A stretch of DNA of 11,875 nucleotides from Desulfosoma sp. (GTDB lineage Bacteria; Desulfobacterota; Syntrophobacteria; Syntrophobacterales; DSM-9756), in NCBI GenBank assembly GCA_037481875.1, contig JBBFKY010000018.1, forward strand, positions 1 to 11,875. Reading direction: 5' to 3'. Below are positions 1-6,174 of the stretch, piece by piece. The stretch's first letter is position 1. Every line of letters begins with the position of its first letter. The notes below the pieces were generated by a model. It did not search any database and was not told where the DNA came from. It saw only the letters and a program-made list of their open reading frames with translations. A program made the translations under genes and the position numbers.

Positions 1-30
1 GTCATTGAGTCATTTGGTCATTGAGTCATG
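1..30. repeat. 8-bp tandem repeat (GAGTCATT type), copy 1
   Basis: At least four units of an 8-bp repeat, GAGTCATT and variants (TGGTCATT, GAGTCATG), open the window and continue off its left edge. The array lies just downstream of the transposase gene, at the same place as longer arrays in the other three copies. Confidence 0.8.
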
Positions 31-54
31 AACTTGCAACGACTCCCTTTTGCC

Positions 55-1381
55 TCAACCTGGGCAAAATTTGAGAAAGACGCTCCGAAGCGCTTGAAAG
101 GCGGGGCAATGCCGACCAAACTGGAGCTTAAGCCGACGACCGCTTCGGATCACGCGCTCTACCAGAGAGATCAGTTCCTGGATCACGGTCTTGATGCGAC
201 GCCGCTTGGCCCGATGCCTTACGGGCGAAAAACGGCCCAGGAGCCCGTTTTGCCCCAGGATGCGCAAGATGTTGTCAGCCAGTCCGCCCAGGGTCAACTC
301 CGGAGCCTTGGGAGCAAACTTTCTAGAGGGCAATCGCTCCAAGTCCAGATCGGACTTGATCTCACCGTGAAACGGCTCACTCAGACCTCGCTTCTAGTAC
401 AACTAAATCCCTTGATCCTCATCGATGGAAAGAGACGTCCACCAACCCTCCAGCGTGATATCGGGCTGGATCAGCATTTGTCCCTTGGCATCCGATATTC
501 GCTCGGTGACCCGGATCACCAGGCGAAACCGATAGCTTTCCCCTCCATAGTGTCGTGTCACCCATGTGCTGAGGATCGCCACTTTCTTGCCGGGCCGGGG
601 CTCCGTCACACGGCCCTCCCTGAAGGCCCGATCACGCCAAGAAAGGCGGTCCGCCCCGCGTGGATTCCATTGGATGATGAAGTTCACCTTAGGGTGTCGG
701 CGAAGCTCCACAAGCGTTTCCAGAGCATCGTGAGCCGAGTCCGTTCGCACCAGCAGGGGCCTTTGGGTAACCTTACGAGCACGCCCCAGCATCTTGCGCA
801 CAAACCCCACAAATCCGTTCTGGGAATGCTGAGACCCCGGGCGAAGCTCTATGCCCAGACACCATCCCTCCTGGCGGAGGTAGGCCGCAATCGGAGCGTA
901 TCCCTCCTCGTTCTGGTACGTCCGCGACACCCCTTCTTTCTTTGTGTCGGAATTGTCCAGGCAGAAAACATCCAGGTCCAAAGCCACATCCCCCGTGGAA
1001 AGAGCCGTTACGGGAACCTGGGTCCTCTCGAGCAGTTCAACGCCTGCGGCGTCGGCAAGACGTTCGAAAACTCTCGCGTGCTTGTCGAAGCGCTGTCGCA
1101 AGGTTTCCTGCGAAGGGACCTTTTGGAATTCCAGAGCCTCTTAGAACCCGTCATCGCCGGCAACCCCCCTCGGCGGCTTCAACGTCGCTTTTCCTGGGAC
1201 ACAAAAGCCCCAAAGAGGTCTTGCCCACATCCGCGTGAGAGATCACCGCCCGTTCCGCAACTTCCCTTTCCAACCATTCGCAGAGGTCCCTGCTGCCGTT
1301 GATCAGATGGCCCACAAGAACCACGCCCGGGTGCCCGCTGTAGAAGGCCTTCGAAGATTGTTCACTCTCCATTATTTTCAT
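55..1381 (-). pseudogene. IS1380-family transposase, near full length, interrupted
   Basis: This is a DDE transposase of the IS1380 family, which would cut and join the ends of its own element. Reading down the minus strand from ATG 1381, the N-terminal part (GHPGVVLVGHLI, then GKTSLGLLCPRKSD) is followed by the DNSDTKKEG block (about 930-960), the VRTDSAHDAL block (about 727-752), the Y-2-R-3-E-6-K signature (355-399) and a C-terminal tail ending at TGA 55-57. Without lesions it would be about 441 residues, normal for the family. Four lesions are visible. A run of six C at 1164-1169, against five in copy 3, shifts the frame. A TAA at 1141-1143 stands where copy 3 has CAA. Two TAG codons lie at 403-405 and 394-396. 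The C-terminal frame is intact here but shifted by one base in copies 2-4. No clear ribosome binding site precedes ATG 1381; ATG 1372 is an alternative start. Confidence 0.88.
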
Positions 1382-1416
1382 GAGTGCAGCTGCCGGGTGA
1401 AATTGTGACAAGAGAT

Positions 1417-1445
1417 CCTATAGCACAAAAGCGAATGAGCCTCAA
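1417..1445 (-). promoter_or_regulatory. Probable transposase promoter
   Basis: On the minus strand, TTGAGG (1445-1440) and TATAGG (1422-1417) are separated by 17 bases. This is a good sigma-70 geometry just inside the left inverted repeat and about 35 bases upstream of the transposase ATG. It is a sequence match only. Confidence 0.5.
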
Positions 1446-1486
1446 TACGATACCTGCGGCATGATACTGTTATGTATAGACACAAT

Positions 1487-1500
1487 CTCACGGATTAAGG
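1487..1500 (-). repeat. Left terminal inverted repeat of IS copy 1
   Basis: Read outward-in on the minus strand the end is CCTTAATCCGTGAG. It matches the right ends of copies 2 and 4 (CCTGAATCCGTGAG) at 13 of 14 positions. This pairing sets the outer limit of the element on the transposase-start side. Confidence 0.8.
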
Positions 1501-1660
1501 TGTGGCCATAGATGGAGAACGATTATTGGCGAGGGGGTGATAGCAGAAAGAAAAGTGAAAAAATGGGTCGATCGAGATAGGATGAGGTGGATAGTTAATC
1601 GAAAATACTCCACTTTGAATTTGTGAATCGGCTAATATCTAAAGAAAGGGGGGTAATCAA

Positions 1661-2371
1661 ATGGTCAACATTATCAAAACCAAAGTCTTTATGTTTATTG
1701 TGCTTGTATTGCTCATGTTCATGAATGGGAACGCGTTTGCTATATCTGGAACGTTTAGTGGGATTTTTACTGACCCAGTCTTAAATCCCACGCGTGACCA
1801 ACCCCATAATACTGGGATAGGTACGAATGCAATAACCTGGGGGAATGATCATCCTACAAATAATGATCCTGTCCTTAATGTCGGAGCCCTTACTTTTTTC
1901 GGTGCTGACTTCGATACGTCTGTGGGGGAGTCATTTGTTATGGGATACTTATGGTTTAGAAACGCCTCCACCGCGTGGGGAGAAATTGACCAAATTACCT
2001 TAACATTAGATACCGGGACTGTCGATCCGAACGATTATAGCAATCTTCAATTCCCATTGAGAATTGGATTAGGTCATACCCCGAACGGAGGTATAAACCC
2101 GTATATAGACGCGGACTACATCTATTTCCCGGATTATCCTGAATTCGGAAGCTTCCGTGTTTTTGAGGGAAACTCAACCTCAGTGGAACTTCTAGGAGTC
2201 TTTGGTTCGTTGACTTTCTTAGGCTTCGGCGCAGTAGAAAACCCAAATCTAGGATTTTTGAATCCGAGCACCCAGCCTAATCTTGTGCCGGAACCCACCA
2301 CGATGCTCCTACTTGGGTCTGGGTTGTTGGGATTGGTAGGCTATAGGAGGAAGAAGTTCTTTAGAAAATAG
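1661..2371 (+). CDS. PEP-CTERM sorting domain protein
   Basis: This is a secreted protein of 236 residues with a C-terminal exosortase sorting signal. Residues 1-27 form a signal peptide: a short basic start, a hydrophobic stretch rich in V, L, M and F, and a cleavage site after NAFA. The middle is a low-charge, glycine-, asparagine- and aromatic-rich surface domain that I do not recognise. From residue 209 comes VPEPTTMLLLGSGLLGLVGY and then a basic RRKK tail: the PEP motif, one membrane segment and a positive anchor, as expected for EpsH/exosortase substrates linked to exopolysaccharide. ATG 1661 follows a strong AAAGGGGGG ribosome binding site at about 9 bases. It ends with TAG and is followed directly by a hairpin terminator. 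No exosortase gene is in the window. It sits between IS copies 1 and 2 and appears intact. Confidence 0.9.
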   Translation: MVNIIKTKVFMFIVLVLLMFMNGNAFAISGTFSGIFTDPVLNPTRDQPHNTGIGTNAITWGNDHPTNNDPVLNVGALTFFGADFDTSVGESFVMGYLWFRNASTAWGEIDQITLTLDTGTVDPNDYSNLQFPLRIGLGHTPNGGINPYIDADYIYFPDYPEFGSFRVFEGNSTSVELLGVFGSLTFLGFGAVENPNLGFLNPSTQPNLVPEPTTMLLLGSGLLGLVGYRRKKFFRK

Positions 2372-2396
2372 AACGAATATTATATCGGAGGAGGGA

Positions 2397-2429
2397 AAAG
2401 GCAGGGCCATTATTCTTGGTCCTACCTTT
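2397..2429 (+). terminator. Hairpin terminator of the PEP-CTERM gene, cut at its 3' side by the IS
   Basis: The arms AAAGGCAGGGCC (2397-2408) and GGTCCTACCTTT (2418-2429) pair over 12 positions with one mismatch and one G-U pair. The loop is nine bases. The right inverted repeat of IS copy 2 begins at the next base, so any native U-rich tail is displaced. Confidence 0.65.
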
Positions 2430-2520
2430 CCTGAATCCGTGAGGTGTGGTGGAGCGAGCTAAGGTGTGGGCGTGGTGACCCCGTTTTGAGCAGTCGACGA
2501 TGCCCTGTTTCAGCCATTTG

Positions 2521-2586
2521 CCCGAATCATCAGCTCTCAAGTGGCAGAAAAGTGCTCATGAGTGGAATCATTGAGCTGTTTTCGGG
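2521..2586. other. Imperfect hairpin in the IS right end, copy 2
   Basis: CCCGAA and CAGCTC (2521-2536) can pair with GAGCTG and TTCGGG (2573-2586). Smaller inner pairs CTCA/TGAG and GGCA/TGCT are also possible. The same structure occurs exactly in copy 3 (4852-4917) and in weaker form in copy 4. It may be a structured 3' untranslated region of the transposase transcript or a transposase binding site; the role is not known. Confidence 0.35.
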
Positions 2587-2670
2587 TATACTTCGCCCCC
2601 GTTCAACGTGAAAAAAGAATAGATCCAGGCTCTTGCAACGACTTCCTTTTGCCTTACCCAGGGGAAAAAT

Positions 2671-2710
2671 GAGTCATTAAGTCATTAAGTCATTGAGTCA
2701 TTGAGTCATG
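2671..2710. repeat. 8-bp tandem repeat, copy 2 (5 units)
   Basis: Five units of RAGTCATT (GAGTCATT or AAGTCATT, the last ending in G) lie between two imperfect direct repeats of about 43 bp. Both direct repeats start with CTTGCA and end with AAAATKTGAG-like sequence (about 2632-2675 and 2714-2756). Confidence 0.85.
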
Positions 2711-2726
2711 AACTTGCAGAGACTTG

Positions 2727-3421
2727 TTATTGTCTTGCCCTGGGCAAAATTTGAGAAAGACACTCCGAAACGCTTGAAAGGCGGGACAATGCCGACCAAA
2801 CTGGAGCTTCAGCCGACGACCGCTTCGGATCACGCGCCCTGCCAGAAAGATCAGTTCCTGGATCACGGTCTCTACGCGACGCCGCTTGGCCCGATTCGAG
2901 CGGGCGAAAATGGGCGAGGAGCCCGTTTTGCCTCAGGATGCGCAAGAGGTTTTCAGCCGGTCCGCCCAGGGTCCACACCAGAGCATCTGCGGCCAACTTT
3001 CCAGAGGGCTATCGCTCCAAGTCCAGATCGGACTTGATCTCACCGTGAAACGGCTCACTCAGACCTCGCTTCTAGTACAACTAAATCCCTTGATCATCAT
3101 CGATAGAAAGAGACGTCCACCAACCCTCCAGCGAGATATCGGGCTGGATCAGCATTTGTCCCTTGGCATCCGATATTCTCTCGGTGACCCGGATCACCAG
3201 GCGAAACCGATAGCTTTCCCCTCCATAGTGTCGTGTCACCCATGTGCTGAGGATCGCCACTTTCTTGCCGGGCCGAGGCTCCGTCACACGGCCCTCCCTG
3301 AAGGCCTGATCACGCCAAGAAAGGCGGTCCGCCCCGCGTGGATTCCATTGGATGATGAAGTGCACCTTAGGGTGTCGGCGAAGCTTCAGAAGCGTTTCCA
3401 GAGCATTGTGGGCCGAGTCCG
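2727..3421 (-). pseudogene. IS1380 transposase, C-terminal half (copy 2)
   Basis: On the minus strand the reading frame opens at the DSAHNALE segment and runs intact to TAG at 3081-3083. It resumes in the same frame after a second TAG at 3072-3074 into the E...K block and the ADALVWTLGG tail. One base is missing in the tail relative to copy 1, so the natural C-terminus is lost. The DNSDTKKEG block is absent, so this remnant cannot encode an active transposase. Protein differences from copy 1 in the shared region are few. The C-terminal limit is approximate because of the frame shift. Confidence 0.8.
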
Positions 3422-3467
3422 GTGTTACCCCTAAAATCAAGAAGCCGCCATGATGAGGAGGAAAGTA

Positions 3468-4301
3468 ATGGAAAGAAAAAAAAGAGTAATTTTGATGTTG
3501 GGCGTTTTTGTATTTGCTTTTTGCGGAATTGCCTTTGCAAAGAAAGATGAAAAAGGCTGCAAAGACCATCCTATGTTTACAAGGATGGACAATTTTTACA
3601 TTTTATCCTGTCAGGAACACAAATTCGCTGAAGCAGATTTCAGAGATGAAAACGGAAAAGAGGTAAAAGTGGAGGGCAAATTTTATAAAATAGATTACCA
3701 CATAGAAGAAGGGGTTACGCCTCCTTCTGGATTACAGGTTCTCAGAAACTTCGAAAATGCCATTAAGAAGATAGGAGGAGTCAAAGTATTTCAGAAAGTT
3801 GATGATATTTGGTTGAAACTCGATAAAGAGGGGAAGACCTTTTATGTCCATGTGAGATCCCCATTTGGCGACCAGTATTATCTTACGATTGTTGAGGAAG
3901 AGGCGATGGTCCAGGAGGTTGTGGCGGACGCAAAGAGCCTGATGAGCGATATTCAGGCAAAGGGCAGTGCTTCAGTTTATGGAATCTATTTTGACTTCGA
4001 TAAGGCTGATATCAAACCTGAGTCCGAACCAGCCATCAAAGAGATCGCAAAACTTCTTCAGGAGAATAAAGATGTGAAACTCTATGTGGTTGGACATACC
4101 GATAATGTTGGAACTATAGATTACAATATTAAGCTTTCAAAGGCAAGGGCAGATGCTGTGACCAAGGAGCTTGTGACAAAATACAAGATCTCTGCTGACA
4201 GGCTTAAGGCTTACGGAGTGGGGTCCCTTGCACCTGTGGCCACGAACAAGACCGATGAAGGGCGCGCAAAGAACCGCCGCGTGGAACTCGTGGAGCAATA
4301 G
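3468..4301 (+). CDS. OmpA-family outer membrane/periplasmic peptidoglycan-binding protein
   Basis: The protein has 277 residues. A signal peptide (residues 1-24, ending GIAFA) is followed by an N-terminal domain of about 140 residues of the kind found in OmpA-like proteins of Deltaproteobacteria (DHPMFTRMDNFYI, ANAIKKIGG-like segment, DIWLKL). The C-terminal OmpA/MotB domain spans about 171-277: YGIYFDFDKADIKPES, then VVGHTDNVG, SKARADAV, YGVGSLAPVA and a final NRRVELV. The Asp of GHTDNVG and the Arg of NRRVE are the usual peptidoglycan-contact residues. The start chosen is ATG 3468, because GAGGAGG lies 7-13 bases upstream; an in-frame ATG at 3450 has no such site. The gene ends with TAG. 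The truncated end of IS copy 2 lies only 47 bases upstream, so the native promoter is probably gone or replaced. The NHL gene follows 131 bases downstream on the same strand. Confidence 0.9.
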   Translation: MERKKRVILMLGVFVFAFCGIAFAKKDEKGCKDHPMFTRMDNFYILSCQEHKFAEADFRDENGKEVKVEGKFYKIDYHIEEGVTPPSGLQVLRNFENAIKKIGGVKVFQKVDDIWLKLDKEGKTFYVHVRSPFGDQYYLTIVEEEAMVQEVVADAKSLMSDIQAKGSASVYGIYFDFDKADIKPESEPAIKEIAKLLQENKDVKLYVVGHTDNVGTIDYNIKLSKARADAVTKELVTKYKISADRLKAYGVGSLAPVATNKTDEGRAKNRRVELVEQ

Positions 4302-4432
4302 GGGAAATTAGTGAGAGGCTGTTTGGGAGGAGGAATACACGGCTCTGAAATGCTCTAAATACCACGGATAACAGAGAGACGTTTAAGACGAAGATGACGG
4401 GAAAGGGCCAGTCCACGGTGCGGGGTTAAGAG

Positions 4433-4760
4433 ATGAGAAAAGCAATTACGTAGACGCTATTGAGTCTCTTGGCAATATTTTCCGCGCTGCCGCAAGTCCT
4501 CGGGAAAAATAACCCTTCCAAGGTCACGATGGTGGAGGTGGTAAGGGCAAAATTTGGTTCGGGTCCCAATGACATTGGGGTAATTACTCCATCTGAAGCG
4601 AATCCAGAAGGTCCCATGAGTTTTGCTCTTGGTGCAAACGGAGAGATCTTTATTCTCGATCAGACAAACTCCCGCATCCAAGTGTTTAAAGGCGGGAAAA
4701 GAATAAGAACAATTTCTATGCCATTAAAAACATTATGGGACATTGATGTTTTGTCTGATG
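4433..4760 (+). pseudogene. NHL/six-bladed beta-propeller secreted protein, TAG in signal peptide, 3' end lost
   Basis: From ATG 4433 the frame reads MRKAIT, then TAG at 4451-4453, then TLLSLLAIFSALPQVLG, a clear signal peptide if the stop is ignored. After it come RAKFGSGPNDIGV and the propeller-like segment GPMSFALGANGEIFILD, with NSRIQVFKGGKR and TISMP. This matches the first blade of NHL-type proteins that begin with an EGPMSFAV-like motif. The frame then runs into the right inverted repeat of IS copy 3 at 4761, so most of the propeller is missing. A TTG at 4460 could start translation after the TAG but has no visible ribosome binding site. It is most likely a pseudogene. Confidence 0.7.
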
Positions 4761-4851
4761 CCAGAATCCGTGAGGTGTGTTGGATCGAGCTGAGTTGCGG
4801 GCGCGGTGACCCCGCTTTGAATCGTCGACGATGCCCTGTTTCAGCCATTTG

Positions 4852-4917
4852 CCCGAATCATCAGCTCTCAAGTGGCAGAAAAGTGCTCATGAGTGGAATC
4901 ATTGAGCTGTTTTCGGG
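4852..4917. other. Imperfect hairpin in the IS right end, copy 3
   Basis: Arms CCCGAA/CAGCTC and GAGCTG/TTCGGG as in copy 2, with identical sequence. See the copy 2 entry for possible roles. Confidence 0.33.
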
Positions 4918-5001
4918 TATACTTCGCCCCCGTTCAACGTGAAAAAAGAATAGATCCAGGCTCTTGCAACGACTTCCTTTTGCCTTACCCAGGGGAAAAA
5001 T

Positions 5002-5073
5002 GAGTCATTAAGTCATTAAGTCATTGAGTCATTGAGTCATTGAGTCATTGAGTCATTAAGTCATTGAGTCATG
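5002..5073. repeat. 8-bp tandem repeat, copy 3 (9 units)
   Basis: Nine RAGTCATT units: six of seven inner G-type units are perfect GAGTCATT, three are AAGTCATT, and the last ends in G. This is the longest array of the four. Confidence 0.85.
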
Positions 5074-5089
5074 GACTTGCAGAGACTTG

Positions 5090-5812
5090 TTATTGTCTTG
5101 CCCTGGGCGAAAATTGAGAAAGACATTCCGAAGCGCTTGAAAGGCGGGACAATGCCGACCAAACTGGAGCTTCAGCCGACGACCGCTTCGGATCACGCGC
5201 CCTGCCAGAAAGATCAGTTCCTGGATCACGGTCTCTACGCGACGCCACTTGGCCCGATTCGAGCGGGCGAAAATGGGCGAGGAGCCCGTTTTGCCCCAGA
5301 ATGCGCAAGAGGTTGTCAGCCAGTCCGCCCAGGGTCAACACCAGAGCCTTGGGAGCAAACTTTCCAGAGGGCAATCGCTCCAAGTCCAGATCGGACTTGA
5401 TCTCACCGTGAAACGGCTCACTCAGACCTCGCTTCTAGTACAACTAAATCCCTTGATCCTCATCGATGGAAAGAGACGTCCACCAACCCTCCAGCGTGAT
5501 ATCGGGCTGGATCCGCCTACGTCCCTTGGCATCCAATATTCTCTCGGCGACCCGGATCACCAGCCGAAACCGAGAATTTTCCTCTCCATGGTCTCGTGTC
5601 ACCCACGCACGGGAACCTGGGTCCTTTCAAGCAGTTCAACGCCGGCGGCGCCGGCAAGACGTTCGAAAAATCTCGCGTGCTTTTCGAAGCGCTGTCGCAA
5701 GGTTTCCTGCGAAGGGACCTTTTGGATGTCCAGAGCCTCTTGGAAGCCGTCATCGCCGACAACCCCCTCGGCGGCTTCAAAGTCGCTCTTCCCCAGACAT
5801 AAAAGCCCCACA
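5090..5812 (-). pseudogene. IS1380 transposase with internal deletion (copy 3)
   Basis: The N-terminal piece GLLCLGKSDFEAAEG through LRQRFEKHARFFERLAG and LLERTQVPV is uninterrupted, with five C in the run where copy 1 has six, and CAA (Q) where copy 1 has TAA. It therefore shows the ancestral sequence of that region. The deletion then removes both the DNSDTKKEG and VRTDSAH blocks and shifts the frame. The remaining C-terminal part carries the same two TAG codons (5444-5446 and 5435-5437) and the Y-R-E-K block. It cannot be an active transposase. Confidence 0.8.
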
Positions 5813-6174
5813 ACCAATATCAATGGAAGACAATACAGTAGAGTTTTCACAACAAAGTAAATTTTTTCAATGGACTGCCAAGGACGTCTAACATCTTGCA
5901 TCTGTTTTTTCTTGACACGCAACTACGCCATCCCGTACTCATCATCTATCTGAAAGTAAATGCGTATCCTCTCGCGTATATCCTCGTCACGGGTTTCCTT
6001 GAATTCTTGGACCCCGATATCTCGATGAAGTCGCCTGGTATGAAAAGGAAAGACAGCAGAAACCAGCCTGTGCGATGATGTTCTGCTGACGTTGCGTTTG
6101 TCGCATGGTTCTCAACCGCCGTCTGTGTTATGGCGGCCGCTGCCCGCATCGGCATATGACAGGAGGAATGGATC
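5813..6174. other. Intergenic region between IS copy 3 and the ATPase gene
   Basis: About 360 bases without a gene I can support. A TTGACA at 5913-5918 is followed 18 bases later by TACTCA, a possible but weak promoter about 250 bases before the ATPase. The ATPase ribosome binding site AGGAGG is at 6161-6166. No inverted repeat, RNA gene or clear gene remnant was recognised. Confidence 0.4.

Larger units (their letters stand above)
1..1500 (-). mobile_element. IS1380-family insertion sequence, copy 1 (right end outside window)
   Basis: This is the longest of four related copies. It contains a left terminal inverted repeat at 1487-1500, a promoter-like pair just inside it, a near full-length but broken transposase gene (55-1381) and the start of an internal 8-bp tandem repeat. 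Its right inverted repeat lies beyond the left edge of the window. The family call rests on the transposase blocks (DNSDTKKEGVSRTY, LRxGSQHSQNG, FHGEIKSDLDLERLPS), which are typical of IS1380 transposases. Target-site duplication cannot be tested because only one end is visible. The element is probably not autonomous as it stands. Confidence 0.85.
2430..3421 (-). mobile_element. IS1380-family insertion sequence, copy 2 (truncated)
   Basis: The copy starts with the right inverted repeat CCTGAATCCGTGAG at 2430-2443 and is close to identical to copies 3 and 4 through the non-coding right end and tandem repeat. It follows copy 1 through the transposase C-terminal half. Identity to copy 1 stops at about 3421, inside the VRTDSAH block, so the 5' half of the transposase and the left inverted repeat are missing. 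The ompA-family gene begins 47 bases further on. Confidence 0.85.
4761..5812 (-). mobile_element. IS1380-family insertion sequence, copy 3 (internal deletion and truncation)
   Basis: The right end (CCAGAATCCGTGAG, 4761-4774) differs by one base from copies 2 and 4 and interrupts the NHL gene. The copy keeps the right end, tandem repeat and transposase tail. It then jumps at about 5605 from the position equal to about 567 in copy 1 to that equal to about 1013, a loss of roughly 440 bp. Similarity to copy 1 ends after AAAAGCCCCA at about 5812, so the first residues of the gene and the left inverted repeat are absent. Confidence 0.83.

Noticed and set aside
28-1302. A long open frame of 424 codons on the plus strand, antisense to the transposase.
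   Set aside because: It is the reverse complement of a recognisable transposase, shows no protein family features and arises from the codon bias of the opposite strand. The same shadow occurs at 2886-3434 and 5249-5860.
1661-4301. General reassignment of UAG to a sense codon in this genome.
   Set aside because: The PEP-CTERM gene ends with TAG right after its canonical basic tail and before a terminator hairpin, and the OmpA gene ends with TAG right after the usual NRRVELV end. TAG therefore works as a stop for two of the intact genes here.
5002-5073. Short regular repeats that might suggest a CRISPR array.
   Set aside because: Units are 8 bp and directly adjacent with no spacers; this is a simple tandem repeat within an IS.
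5599-5922. A minus-strand frame of 107 codons with a hydrophobic start fused to transposase sequence.
   Set aside because: It is a chance join of flanking DNA to the truncated N-terminal part of IS copy 3; the start is TTG without a ribosome binding site.
6000-6078. A plus-strand stretch reading YLDEVAWYEKERQQ that could be the end of another transposase.
   Set aside because: It is too short and has no second block or inverted repeat, so I could not support a family.
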